From CACIAM-69d sp001698445 (GTDB taxonomy: Bacteria; Cyanobacteriota; Cyanobacteriia; CACIAM-69d), in assembly GCF_043235035.1 (NCBI RefSeq), contig NZ_JAZAQF010000081.1, positions 1 to 64,000 on the forward strand: 64,000 bases of DNA, read 5' to 3'. Below the pieces are notes generated by a model. It did no database searches and was not told the origin of the DNA. It saw only the letters and a list, made by a program, of their open reading frames with translations. The position numbers were made by a program, and so were the translations under genes. Below, in pieces: positions 31,657-41,216 of the stretch (positions are counted from its first letter, which is position 1; each line of letters starts with the position of its first letter).

Positions 31657-34600
31657 CTAATTACTGAAAATAGATATGGCCTCGGCCTCGTCTGTTTCGC
31701 TTTGAGATTTGGGCTTACGACCTAAGAGCCAATAGGTGGTCATCATGCCGCGTCCTTTGACTTCTAGTTCACCGCGCGGCTCTAAGAGGAATTCTTGGCG
31801 CAAAATTTCGTAAACCGCTTCGGTGACCTGAATTTTGCCGGGTTCCCCCTGGGTTTCCATGCGGCTAGCCACATTTACGGTGTCGCCCCACAGGTCGTAG
31901 GCAAATTTCTTGATGCCAATCACTCCGGCCACCACGGATCCGGTGTTGATCCCAATCCGAATTTGGAAAGGCTTGCCACTGGGGGTGGTGAATTTGGAAA
32001 TGGCCGCTTGCATGTCCAAGGCCAGTTGGGCCACGGCGTGCACATGGTCGGGTTTGGGGACGGGCAAACCGCCCACGGCCATATACTCATCCCCGACGGT
32101 TTTAATTTTTTCGAGGTCGTGGTTTTCGGCCAGTTGGTCAAAGGTGGAGAAGATTTGATTGAGGAGGTTCACCAGCTCGATCGGGCGCATTTGGGCAGAG
32201 ACGGGCGTGAAACCAACCAAATCGGCGAACAGAATTGTTGCTTCGGCATATTGTTCCGCCAAGGATCCTTCGCCCTGTTTGAGGCGCTCGGCGATCGCCT
32301 TGGGCAAAATGTTCAGCAACAGGCGATCGGACTTTTCTTGCTCCATCACCAGGGCTTCTTCCGCCTGTTTGCGCTCGGTGATGTTTTGAATCGTGCCTTC
32401 GTAATACAGCAGTCGCCCATCTCCATCGAATACCGTGCGGGCATTTTCGGAAACCCAAAAGGTATCGCCATCGCGATCGAACACTTGCGACTCAAAGTTA
32501 TAGATCGTGCCTCGATCGGCAATGACCGTGAGGAAGCTGTCCCATCGTTCTGGATCCACATAGAACCGGCGGGTGCGGTTTAAGCCTAAGGAGCCGAGCA
32601 TTTCCTCGATCGAGTCAAAGCCAAACATCTTGGCCAAGGATTGGTTACCCCCCAAAAACTGACCATTGGGGGCGCACTGAAAAATCCCTTCCACCGCGTT
32701 TTCCACAATGCTGCGGTAGTTTTCTTCGGCCCGTTGCAAGGCCTCTTCCATTTGCTTGCGATCGGTCACATCCCGGGCCATCGCCAAGAAAATTTTCTGG
32801 CCTTGGGATTCGCGCATTCCCACCCGGGTTTCCACGGGCAAGGTACGGCCGCTCTTGCAGCGATACATACCTTCCACGGTTACGGGTTGCCCCGGTTTCA
32901 TCATGGCCCAGATTCGATCGTGCTGATCCAAGGAAGCCAGGGTGTCGATCGCCCGCACATTCATTTGCAGCAACTCCGCCTTGGAGTAGCCCAACACGGT
33001 GCAAACCTGTTGGTTTGCATCCAGAATTTGCCCATGCACGTCATGCACCAACATCAGATCGCCGCTGGCCTGTTCCGTCAGCATTCGGAATTGGGCTTGG
33101 CTTTCGCTGAGGGCCTGCTCCGCCTGTTTGCGCTGAGTGATGTTGTCCGTAATGCAAAGCAGATAGGCCACGCCTCCGTTGGGATCAAACAGCGGCACTT
33201 TCACCGTGCGCAACACTAGGGATTCATTGGGCCCGGTCACCTGCTCTTCGGGAATTTCCAGCTCGCGCCGCTCTTCTACGGCCTGCACGTCCTGTTCCAG
33301 GATGGTGGTGGCTCGCTTAATGGGAAACAAATCATCGGCGTTTTTGCCCAAGGCCCGATCGCGCGGAATACCGAAGAGCTTTTCACTGGCTCGATTCCAG
33401 AGCACAAACCGGAAATCCTGCCGCACATCCTTGACATAAACCGCCAACGGGATATGTTCAATGATGCCGTCGATGAAGCGCTTGGCCCGCAGCACCTCGG
33501 CAATCAGCCGCTTGCGCTCGGTGATGTCTCGAATTGCCAGAACGGCACTGGTTTGGTTGTGGTTGGGTGCGCCGTCAGGATCCGGCAGCGTCACATTAGA
33601 CCAAGCAATTTCCAGGGAATAGCGATCGCCCGCTGAGTTGTGAAATTCGTAAGCCGTGTTGCCCGAGCCGATTTCCAACGCCCGGGTGACCGGATGCAGA
33701 GGCGTAGGCAGTTGTTTGCCACGATGGATCAGAGGCAAGCAGTCGATTAAATCTTGGCCAATGACTTGCTCATGGGACTGTTGGACTAACCGCTCAAAGG
33801 CAGGATTACACCATTGCACCTTGCCCGCTGGATCCGTCCAAACGAGGGCATCGCGCACGGAGCCAAGAACCGTTTCCAGCTTCTCTAGGGTCGATCGCAA
33901 CTCATCGCGGGACACCTCCAACAGCGCCAAGGCCCGCCGCCGCTCCATTTCCTCCAGGCGCTGTTGGGAATAGCGCAGGTCTTCCTCTAGGCCTTTGTAG
34001 TCCGTGATGTCATGGACCACCAACAGGGCGCATTCCATCCCGTGGAGATAGAGCAACTCCGCCGACAGCAGCACCGTGCGGATATCTCGGCCCTTGGTGC
34101 GCACTGGAATTTCCTGGTTGCGGATGCTGCTGCCCCGTTGCAGGGCCTGCATGACGGCTAGGCGATCTTCCGCCCGCAGCCAGATGTTGAATTCCATGCT
34201 GGCAAAGCCCATCATTTCCTCGAAGCTATAGCCAAAAATGTCGAGGAAACTGTCGTTGAAGTCCAAAACGCAACTGTTATCCAGTTGCATCAGACAAATG
34301 CCACTGGGGCTGGCGTAAAAGATTTTAGAAAACTTGGTTTCGGAAAGGCTGAGGGCACTGGTGCGTTCGCGGATGCGTTCTTGAAGGGTGTCCCGATCGC
34401 GCTCAAAGGCCGCCATGGCCGCCCGCAACTCCCGCATCATCAGCCGCACTTGGCGGGCAGCTTCATCTAGCTCTCGCAGACCCGTGGGTTCAATGGGCCC
34501 CGTAATGTGACCGCTGGCCATGGTTTGGGCCGTTTGGGCAAACCGGGCCAGGGGTTGCTCAATCAGCCGCAACAACAACCAGGCCACACCCAGGGCACAG

Positions 34601-35640
34601 CCCACGGAAAGGAAGAGCACAGCGACGGTGAGGGCATTGCTGCCCGGATCGCTGAGGCTATCGATCGGGGCGGCCACCAACACCACCCAGTTAGGTAAAT
34701 TCGGATTCTTCAGGGGTTGGGCCCAAAGGCGATAGGTTTGGTTGCCCAGACGAATTGTGGTCGATCGCTCCCCATCCCATTGTTCTAAGGGGCCGCTAGC
34801 CTGCTGCCAACGCTCCAACAACAGGGGCCAGCGATCACGGGCTGGCGGTTGACCGGCCTGGGTCGATCGCTCACTCAGGGCCAACAGTTGCCCCGATCGA
34901 TCCACCACCGCCACATCCACATCCCCCAACTGGGCCAGTTCCACCCCCAACGGTTGCAAAGACACCGCCGACACCGACACCCCCAAGCGCCGGCCATCGG
35001 CTCCCACCACCGGCTCCGCGATCGCTGCGATCGGGGTTGCCGTCTGCTCGCTCAGGGGCCACAGAAACCAAGTGGGCCGGCCCGCCAAGGTGGCTGCCCG
35101 AAACCAAGCCTCCCGCTCGATCGCAAAATCGCCCTGGCTGCGCAGCAGACCCGATCGATCCCCTTGGCTATTGGTGTTGTAAATCGCCAGTCCTTGATTC
35201 GGCTTCGGCGGCACAGCCCACAGCAGCAAAGATCCCGTGTCTGTGCGCTCCACCGCCGTCAGGGCCCCATTGTCTCGGCCAAAAGCCGCAAATCGCAAGG
35301 CTCGCGATCGCTGGGACTGTTGCCACAGCCAACGCTCCAGGTCTTGGGGACTTTGGGCCCACTGGCCCCAGCGGGCCCCATCACCCAAGGATTGATTAAG
35401 CTGAATTGCACCCTGCAAGTGGCTCACCAGTCGATCGCTAGCCCGGGCCCCCAACACCTGCTGCCATCGTTGGGCCGTGCGATCGCTCAAATCGCGCACC
35501 TGCCAGCCATAGATTCCCTGGCTAATCACCAACGCCACCCCCACCGGCAGCACCACCCCCAACCCCAACAGCCAACGCAACGACAGCCGCCTTGGGCTGC
35601 CGCTGATGCCATCGCCTGTCTGTCCTCCCACCAAACCCAT
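31657..35640 (-). CDS. Multi-sensor adenylate cyclase: CACHE, HAMP, five PAS, class III cyclase
   Basis: A 1327-residue membrane receptor. A first transmembrane helix (about 25-45) precedes a large periplasmic CACHE-type sensor (to about 325); the second helix (about 335-360) leads to HAMP (QPLARFAQTAQTMASGHITG). PAS modules end near residues 547 (HDITDYK), 706 (RDITERK), 835 (DNITQRK), 960 (RDVTDRK) and 1088 (QNITERK). The catalytic domain begins near 1130: metal Asp in FADLVGFT, adenine-binding Lys in EKIKTVGDEY, second base-contact Asp in LWGDTVNVASRME. All canonical adenylate cyclase residues are there, so cAMP is expected. ATG 35640 has AAAGGAAC upstream and is preferred over one ten codons earlier. 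No operon partner is evident. Confidence 0.92.
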   Translation of the reverse strand: MGLVGGQTGDGISGSPRRLSLRWLLGLGVVLPVGVALVISQGIYGWQVRDLSDRTAQRWQQVLGARASDRLVSHLQGAIQLNQSLGDGARWGQWAQSPQDLERWLWQQSQRSRALRFAAFGRDNGALTAVERTDTGSLLLWAVPPKPNQGLAIYNTNSQGDRSGLLRSQGDFAIEREAWFRAATLAGRPTWFLWPLSEQTATPIAAIAEPVVGADGRRLGVSVSAVSLQPLGVELAQLGDVDVAVVDRSGQLLALSERSTQAGQPPARDRWPLLLERWQQASGPLEQWDGERSTTIRLGNQTYRLWAQPLKNPNLPNWVVLVAAPIDSLSDPGSNALTVAVLFLSVGCALGVAWLLLRLIEQPLARFAQTAQTMASGHITGPIEPTGLRELDEAARQVRLMMRELRAAMAAFERDRDTLQERIRERTSALSLSETKFSKIFYASPSGICLMQLDNSCVLDFNDSFLDIFGYSFEEMMGFASMEFNIWLRAEDRLAVMQALQRGSSIRNQEIPVRTKGRDIRTVLLSAELLYLHGMECALLVVHDITDYKGLEEDLRYSQQRLEEMERRRALALLEVSRDELRSTLEKLETVLGSVRDALVWTDPAGKVQWCNPAFERLVQQSHEQVIGQDLIDCLPLIHRGKQLPTPLHPVTRALEIGSGNTAYEFHNSAGDRYSLEIAWSNVTLPDPDGAPNHNQTSAVLAIRDITERKRLIAEVLRAKRFIDGIIEHIPLAVYVKDVRQDFRFVLWNRASEKLFGIPRDRALGKNADDLFPIKRATTILEQDVQAVEERRELEIPEEQVTGPNESLVLRTVKVPLFDPNGGVAYLLCITDNITQRKQAEQALSESQAQFRMLTEQASGDLMLVHDVHGQILDANQQVCTVLGYSKAELLQMNVRAIDTLASLDQHDRIWAMMKPGQPVTVEGMYRCKSGRTLPVETRVGMRESQGQKIFLAMARDVTDRKQMEEALQRAEENYRSIVENAVEGIFQCAPNGQFLGGNQSLAKMFGFDSIEEMLGSLGLNRTRRFYVDPERWDSFLTVIADRGTIYNFESQVFDRDGDTFWVSENARTVFDGDGRLLYYEGTIQNITERKQAEEALVMEQEKSDRLLLNILPKAIAERLKQGEGSLAEQYAEATILFADLVGFTPVSAQMRPIELVNLLNQIFSTFDQLAENHDLEKIKTVGDEYMAVGGLPVPKPDHVHAVAQLALDMQAAISKFTTPSGKPFQIRIGINTGSVVAGVIGIKKFAYDLWGDTVNVASRMETQGEPGKIQVTEAVYEILRQEFLLEPRGELEVKGRGMMTTYWLLGRKPKSQSETDEAEAISIFSN

Positions 35641-35815
35641 TCGCTTTGTTCCTTTGTGGCCGTTGGGCAACCCGATCGCTCAGCCCCCAACCCCTTTTAT
35701 CAGGCTTTGGTCAGCCCATCAGCCTCGCTGCGTCCAGTTTGTCCTACGCTCATGTCCTAGCTTAATCAACAAAATCATCAATCCAATATCACCATCTCGA
35801 TCGTCACCCCGATCG

Positions 35816-35848
35816 ACAAAAAAGGAGGATGTCCCCATGGAACATCCC
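35816..35848 (-). terminator. Rho-independent terminator downstream of prk
   Basis: On the minus strand GGGATGTTCC-ATGGGGACATCC forms a stem (GGATGT/ACATCC) followed by TCCTTTTTTGT. It lies about 145 bp past the prk stop and before the cyclase gene. Confidence 0.65.
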
Positions 35849-35993
35849 CACCATTATCTTCAAATTGTTTCAAATCCCCGGGCTTCAATGGAAAGGATCC
35901 AGAAATTGAATTCCCAAACCAGCTTAGATCCGGGTTTCTATCTGCTCCCTAAACCTAGTCTCGAACCAACTTCGACGCTAGGACTCAGAACCC

Positions 35994-36995
35994 TTACAGG
36001 CCCACACCCACCAGCGTTTTTTGGGTCAGACGCTCATAGGCCGCCCGCATCTTCAGACCCGTCAGCACTTGGAACAGACCCGAACCATTGTTCGAACCGG
36101 GATAGTCACGGTGCTTCAGCAACAGTTCCGTCATCTCGCCGTAGTACTTCGCAGACGTGTTGCTCAGGTGGCTTTCCACGTAAATCATCTCTTCGAGATT
36201 CTCAAACTGACCATCCACTTCCAGCACCGAAACTTGGTTGCCGTAGTAAGTATCAGGCCCATAGAACAGCTTCATGCCGGGGTAAGAGCAGGTCAGCTTG
36301 CGGCCACAGGGAGTCCAGTGGATCGTAGAGCCTTCATCGAACAGATACACCGGCTCGAATCCTTCAACACCCGTGCGTTGCATCATCCGCACGCGCAGGA
36401 TCTTGCGCTCTTCGTCATTGGCAATCAACTGCGTCGGCAGAATTTGCAGCACCACATCGGCGTGGGTCTTTTGCGGGTCAATGTAAGCTTCAAAGTCCGG
36501 ACGACGGGCCTCGATCGCGGTCAGCACATCCTCATAGGTGTGACCCCGTTCAGCCATGTCGCGTTGAATCTTCCAAGCGATTTTCACCTCATCGCTGATA
36601 TCGAGGTAGACGCTAAAGTCCAACAGACTGCGAACGCGCTCGTCATAGAGTGGGTGCAAGCCCTCAATCACCACAATGTGGTTGGGGTGTACCACTTCCG
36701 GCGGATCGATCAGGCCGGTTTCGTGGTTGTAGATGGGCTTATTGATGGTTTCGCCATTCTTAAGGGCTTTGATCTGCTCATACATCAGATCAAAGTTATT
36801 GGCTCTCGGATCCAGAGCCGTCACACCCGCTTCCTTACGTTGCTTGCGGTCTAGACTGTGGTAATCGTCCAGACAGATCACGGTCATTAACTCTGCGCCG
36901 AACAAGTCTTCTAGGCGACGCAAAAAGGTCGATTTACCGCACCCGGAATCGCCGGCCACACCAATTAAGACGACGCGATCTGGCTTGCTGGTCAT
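35994..36995 (-). CDS. prk: Phosphoribulokinase
   Basis: The Calvin-cycle kinase that makes ribulose-1,5-bisphosphate. The P-loop GVAGDSGCGKSTFLRRL contains the first regulatory Cys, and TVICLDDYHSLDR holds the second; a further Cys pair lies near the C-terminus (CGRKLTCSYPG). These are the thiol switch and CP12-binding features of the oxygenic-phototroph enzyme. At 333 residues it is of normal length. GAGGAAA lies just before the ATG. It is divergent from petH across ~800 bp, and a terminator-like hairpin follows. Confidence 0.96.
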   Translation of the reverse strand: MTSKPDRVVLIGVAGDSGCGKSTFLRRLEDLFGAELMTVICLDDYHSLDRKQRKEAGVTALDPRANNFDLMYEQIKALKNGETINKPIYNHETGLIDPPEVVHPNHIVVIEGLHPLYDERVRSLLDFSVYLDISDEVKIAWKIQRDMAERGHTYEDVLTAIEARRPDFEAYIDPQKTHADVVLQILPTQLIANDEERKILRVRMMQRTGVEGFEPVYLFDEGSTIHWTPCGRKLTCSYPGMKLFYGPDTYYGNQVSVLEVDGQFENLEEMIYVESHLSNTSAKYYGEMTELLLKHRDYPGSNNGSGLFQVLTGLKMRAAYERLTQKTLVGVGL

Positions 36996-37789
36996 AAGTT
37001 TCCTCTATATCACTAGACACTTTGGCTGGGATGTGTGGCGTGTTCGGCAGCGAACAGCGCCTAAGAAAATCCCTGCAATTATCGCAGTCAATTGATGCAC
37101 GATCAAAGCGACTCGATCAAAATCATGCACTACATCGGGTCTGCGCTCTATTTGGCATGAACTACAGTGGCATGAATTGCACCGAGAACCGTTGCTTTGG
37201 GAAATGAATCGACAATTGATGATCTCCAAAGGAGAGGGCAGCAAGTGCTGATTCGAGACCCCAATGAAGCGGTCATTGACCTGTCGCGATCGCCGCAATC
37301 AGCGATGTGCAGGGCCGGGGCCGATCGAGCGTTTCGTCAATCGCTGGGTTACCGTTGCGAAGTTACCGTTGCGAAATTACGAAACAGTGATCGATCACCA
37401 ACGCATTACCGGAAGCAGGCTACCAGGAGATTGGTTACCCACGAACTGCTGGAAACCAGCACTCCCCAAGCAACTTCCGCAAGCGTTAACCGCAACGTTG
37501 CGATCGCACAAGTTGTTTAACGAGCACGTTGTCTAAAATTAATAGTTCGTTAAGTATTTTTACTAAGCGAACCGTCAGTAGCGTATCAGACTGATATCGT
37601 TCGTGCAAGTTTAGGTTAATGGGGGTCTTGCCTGGCCGATCGCCCCATTCCTTACCTGGCCACCGAGCTGTCATTGCCCCTGCAAGCGCAACCGTTTCTC
37701 GAATCCCAGCGAAGGCCTTGCATCAGAGGGGCTAAAATCTTTGCAGATCGAAACCCACTCCTAAACGTTGATTAGAGTCATAGCAAGTC
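36996..37789. other. Shared upstream region of divergent prk and petH
   Basis: About 790 bp with no convincing gene. It contains a perfect 14-bp tandem duplication (GTTACCGTTGCGAA at 37348 and 37362) and an AT-rich part at 37530-37620. Promoters of both photosynthesis genes must lie here. I did not find a clear GTA-N8-TAC (NtcA) site. Confidence 0.5.
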
Positions 37790-39016
37790 ATGTATAGTCC
37801 CAGTGCAGCCGGGAGCGCCAGCAACACAACTGCCGGAAACCGCGTATTTCGTTACGAAGTAACCGGGTTACGTCAAAGCAGTGAATCCGATAAAAACGGT
37901 TACGCGATTCGCAAGAGTGGCAGCGTGTTCTTTAACGTGCCCTACAGCCGCATGAATGATTTCATGCGTCGCATCGCTCGGCTCGGGGGCAAAATCGTCA
38001 ACATTGTGGCGGTGACCGTGGATTCGGGCCATGATGGCTTGACCCCAGCCGCTCCGGTGGCCGCCGCCGCCGCTCCGGAACCGACCCCGAGTGCTCCGGC
38101 CGAGCCGCCCGCCGCCGTCAGCCATGAGCATATTTTTCCCACTGATGTACCGGTCAACACCTACAAGCCCAAAAATCCCTTCACGGGCAAGGTGATTTCC
38201 AATGAAGGTCTGGTGCGCGAAGGTGGCGAAGGGGTGGTGCAACACATCACCTTTGACCTGAGCGGCGGCAACCTGCGTTATCTGGAAGGTCAAAGCATCG
38301 GCATTATCCCGCCCGGAACGGACAAGAACGGCAAACCCAACAAGCTGCGTTTGTACTCGATCGCCTCGACGCAGCATGGTGACTTGCTCGATGACAAAAC
38401 GGTTTCCCTCTGCGTTCGCCAATTGGTTTACACCAACGAAGCGGGCGAGCGGGTTGAAGGGGTTTGCTCCACCTTCCTGTGCAACGTGAAGCCCGGCGAT
38501 GACGTGACCATCACGGGGCCCGTGGGCAAGGAAATGCTGTTGCCCGTGGATCCGAATGCCAACATCATCATGATGGGGACTGGAACCGGGATTGCACCGT
38601 TCCGCGCCTTCCTGTGGCGGATGTTTAAGGAAAACAACCCGGATTACCAATTCAAGGGCCTCGCTTGGCTGTTCTTTGGTGTGGCTTATACCGGCAACAT
38701 CCTGTACAAGGACGATCTGGAAAAAATGCAGGCGGAAAACCCTGACCACTGCCGGATCACCTATGCCATTTCCCGGGAACAGAAGAACGCCCAAGGCGGC
38801 AAGATGTATATCCCAGACCGCATTAAGGAAAATGCGGATGAGCTGTGGGCGTTGGTGCAACAACCCAATACCCATGTTTACATCTGCGGTCTGCGTGGCA
38901 TGGAGCCGGGCATTGACGAGGGGATGTCGGCGGCTGCGTCTAAGTTTGGTGTGAACTGGGCGGATTATCAGAAGCAGATGCGCAAGGAAGAGCGCTGGCA
39001 CGTGGAAACCTACTAA
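37790..39016 (+). CDS. petH: Ferredoxin-NADP+ reductase with CpcD-like phycobilisome linker domain
   Basis: Reduces NADP+ with electrons from photosystem I via ferredoxin. Residues 20-80 form the CpcD-like domain (RVFRYEVTGL; IRKSGSVFFNVPYSRMNDFM) that attaches the enzyme to phycobilisome rods. A Pro/Ala-rich hinge follows (about 85-110). The catalytic part has the FAD motif KLRLYSIAST, the NADP loop MGTGTGIAPFRAFLW, and THVYICGLRGMEPGI, ending in ETY with the usual terminal Tyr. The full three-domain length (408) shows that the organism has phycobilisomes. A shorter isoform from an internal start, known in other cyanobacteria, is possible but not provable here. Confidence 0.96.
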   Translation: MYSPSAAGSASNTTAGNRVFRYEVTGLRQSSESDKNGYAIRKSGSVFFNVPYSRMNDFMRRIARLGGKIVNIVAVTVDSGHDGLTPAAPVAAAAAPEPTPSAPAEPPAAVSHEHIFPTDVPVNTYKPKNPFTGKVISNEGLVREGGEGVVQHITFDLSGGNLRYLEGQSIGIIPPGTDKNGKPNKLRLYSIASTQHGDLLDDKTVSLCVRQLVYTNEAGERVEGVCSTFLCNVKPGDDVTITGPVGKEMLLPVDPNANIIMMGTGTGIAPFRAFLWRMFKENNPDYQFKGLAWLFFGVAYTGNILYKDDLEKMQAENPDHCRITYAISREQKNAQGGKMYIPDRIKENADELWALVQQPNTHVYICGLRGMEPGIDEGMSAAASKFGVNWADYQKQMRKEERWHVETY

Positions 39017-39090
39017 ACCTTGAGGATTCGGCTCCTACCCCGGTTTTGGGCTGGAATGGCTGAGTCGGTTTAGGGATTGCCATGACATTG

Positions 39091-39122
39091 AGGGGGCTGT
39101 TGCGATCGCGACGGCCCCTTTG
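39091..39122 (+). terminator. Terminator-like hairpin after petH
   Basis: AGGGGGCTGTTGCGATCGCG followed by ACGGCCCCTTT forms a strong GC-rich stem about 75 bp after the petH stop. The T-run is short (TTTG), so termination may be incomplete. Confidence 0.55.
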
Positions 39123-39195
39123 TATTGGGTATTGAGCTTGTATTGGGTGTTGAGTTTGATTGGCTTTGGGTTGAATGGGTGGTGAATGGCGAGTG

Positions 39196-39270
39196 CAAGC
39201 TCTACCAATTCAAGCTCTACCAATTCAAGCTCTACCAATTCAAGCTCTACTAATTCAAGTTCTACCAATT
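39196..39270 (+). repeat. Five tandem copies of a 15-bp unit
   Basis: The unit CAAGCTCTACCAATT repeats five times without gaps; units 4 and 5 each have one change. The stop codon of the minus-strand LapA-like gene (39262-39264) lies inside unit 5, so the array begins exactly at the end of that gene. Confidence 0.92.
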
Positions 39271-40311
39271 GTCGTCCCAGTCATCATCGGGGGCCGATCG
39301 ATCCCAATCGTTGACCTGAGGGGCGGTGGATTGGGGGGCGGGCGGAGTCAGAACGCGATATTCCGCATCGGTGACGGAGCGCGATCGCTCGGCGGGCGGC
39401 GGCAATTCTGATTCTGGCTTTGAAGATTCTGTGCCTTGGGCAGTTGCGGCGCGATCGGCCTTGGGCGGTGCTGCCGACGTTGCTGGTTTTTCTGGCTCTG
39501 CTATTACTTTTGGTGCTTCTGCTGCTGGTTCTTCTAAATTGTCCTCGCTATTGTCCTCGTTCCGCTGATAGCGAATGGAGTAGCTGGTTCCTTCGCGGCG
39601 GGTGGCAGCGGGGCGGGCGGGTGCTTCAAGGGGCTTAGGCTCTGGTTTTGGGGGGGCGGCCTGAGGGGGGCGGGCCGGGGCCGGGTCGGGGTCAAAGGGG
39701 CGATCGATCCGATTGGTCGATCGGGGGCGATCCGGAGGCGGCGATGGGGTCGATCGGGGTGGACTCGGTTGGGTTCGGTTGCTGTCGGGAGCCGCTTCTG
39801 ACCATTCATCCCACTCCGGATCGTGATTCCAACCCTTCTGCGGGCGATCGGGCACAGTCCAATCGGCCAATTCCTGTTCCAGTTCGGCGGCAGTGGCGGA
39901 AGGGCGCGGTTCCGCTTGCAGGGAAAACAGGCGCGATCGCCAAGAGGTATTGCCCGGTTGACCTTGCGCTTGGCCCTCGTTGGCCGATTCCCCGCTGCCC
40001 CACTCGTCCTCTGACTCATCGCCTAAGGGCTGATTAATCAAACGCTGACGGGGCGATCGAGACTGCTCGGATTCGGGGGTTGACCGTCGATCGATCACCG
40101 GACGGCGGGGCGGCCGGCCCAGTTGAACCAACAGGCCAATCAGGCCCATCGTTGCGGCCCCCGCAGCCACCGCACCAGCCAGCCACCACCCCAACGGCAA
40201 AACCACCATCGGCCGGCCAAACACCACCAAAGGCAGCAGGGGCAAGGGGTTTTGAACTGCTAACAACAGCAATCCCACCACCAACAGTAGCAATCCCAAC
40301 AGGCGCGCCAT
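39262..40311 (-). CDS. LapA-like two-helix membrane protein with long disordered tail
   Basis: The first ~65 residues form two hydrophobic helices: LLGLLLLVVGLLLLAVQNP, then VVLPLGWWLAGAVAAGAATM and GLIGLLVQL. This is the layout of LapA/DUF1049-type proteins, with the AVQNP turn. The remaining ~280 residues are low-complexity, rich in Pro, Ser, Arg and acidic residues, with short Trp-containing acidic patches (DPEWDEWSE and a DDDWDDNW C-terminus). These patches could bind a partner. I do not know a function. The coding end runs into the 15-bp tandem repeats. The next gene in the same direction (ubiX) is about 190 bp upstream. Confidence 0.65.
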   Translation of the reverse strand: MARLLGLLLLVVGLLLLAVQNPLPLLPLVVFGRPMVVLPLGWWLAGAVAAGAATMGLIGLLVQLGRPPRRPVIDRRSTPESEQSRSPRQRLINQPLGDESEDEWGSGESANEGQAQGQPGNTSWRSRLFSLQAEPRPSATAAELEQELADWTVPDRPQKGWNHDPEWDEWSEAAPDSNRTQPSPPRSTPSPPPDRPRSTNRIDRPFDPDPAPARPPQAAPPKPEPKPLEAPARPAATRREGTSYSIRYQRNEDNSEDNLEEPAAEAPKVIAEPEKPATSAAPPKADRAATAQGTESSKPESELPPPAERSRSVTDAEYRVLTPPAPQSTAPQVNDWDRSAPDDDWDDNW

Positions 40312-40499
40312 TACCCGCTCTCTCTCCTTCTCCGGACGACCTTAGCTGTTTCGTGACCTGGCCGTTCAACCAACCTAGCTTGGATTGGGGCCGATGGGAG
40401 TGCTGCCGCCCGAGGAGGCAGGCGGAGCGTTCTGGCCTTGGGCTTGTAATTGGGAATGCCTGAAAATGAGAATGGCTGCAAAAAGTTCAACAAGTGGGT

Positions 40500-41216
40500 T
40501 TAGCCCGGCAAATCTTCGGGCGTTTCGTTGCCCCCTTGCCAGCGCCGGAGAGGCACACAGTCGATCGCCAGGCGATCGAGCGCCCTGGCCACCACAAAAT
40601 CCACCAAGTCCTCAATCGATTGCGGTTGGTGATACCAAGCGGGAATGGCCGGCACGATCGCCGCGCCGGCCTCGGCCAACTGAGTCAGGTTCCGCAAGTG
40701 AATCAAGCTCCAAGGGGTTTCCCGAGGAACCAACACCAACGGTCGCCCCTCCTTCAGTTGCACATCGGCGGCCCGCTCCAGGAGATCGCTGCTTAAACCC
40801 GCTGCCAATTTGCCCACGGTGCTCATGCTGCAAGGCATCACCACCATGCCCAATGTGCGATAGGAACCGCTGGCAATGGTCGCTCCCACGTTGCCGAAAC
40901 GATGGCAGATGAGCTGCCCTCCGGTGGACACGCCGGCCTGCGATCGCCAAAAAGCTTCCTGGGCCAAGGGTTCAAGGGGCATCTGCACCTGGCTTTCTGA
41001 CTGCCAAACCATGTGGGCCGCCTTGGAAGCCACCAGTTCGATCGCGTAGCCCGCTGTTAACAGCCACTTCAGGGCCCGCACCGCGTAGATCAAGCCCGAA
41101 GCCCCCGAAACTCCCAAAATCAACGGTCGCTGATCCGCTCGATCGCGCGATTGAGATTGATCAAGATTTGGGGAGATGTTGGGGCTAAGTTCTGTGTGCT
41201 CAACGCTGCCGGTCAT
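40500..41216 (-). CDS. ubiX: UbiX-family flavin prenyltransferase
   Basis: Makes prenylated FMN, the cofactor of UbiD decarboxylases. Flavin-site motifs are near the N-terminus (LILGVSGASGLIYAVRAL), in the middle (ASGSYRTLGMVVMPCSMSTV; GKLAAGLSSDLLERAADV) and in LVLVPRETPWSLIHLRN. The start at ATG 41216 overlaps the stop of the upstream gene as ATGA, indicating translational coupling; a slightly longer frame is open. That start gives 238 residues, a little over the family norm because of an N-terminal extension. In cyanobacteria it probably serves plastoquinone synthesis. Confidence 0.92.
   Translation of the reverse strand: MTGSVEHTELSPNISPNLDQSQSRDRADQRPLILGVSGASGLIYAVRALKWLLTAGYAIELVASKAAHMVWQSESQVQMPLEPLAQEAFWRSQAGVSTGGQLICHRFGNVGATIASGSYRTLGMVVMPCSMSTVGKLAAGLSSDLLERAADVQLKEGRPLVLVPRETPWSLIHLRNLTQLAEAGAAIVPAIPAWYHQPQSIEDLVDFVVARALDRLAIDCVPLRRWQGGNETPEDLPG

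Noticed and set aside
35606..35993. Gene on the + strand running from the cyclase start into prk
   Set aside because: It overlaps two certain genes and includes the terminator hairpin of prk; the product is Ser/Pro-rich without conserved parts.
36996..37789. Small protein gene on the minus strand (37005-37298) in the prk-petH spacer
   Set aside because: Cys/Arg-rich product unlike any family, no ribosome binding site, and it overlaps the prk leader.
39196..39270. CRISPR array
   Set aside because: The 15-bp units are contiguous with no spacers, and no cas gene is near.
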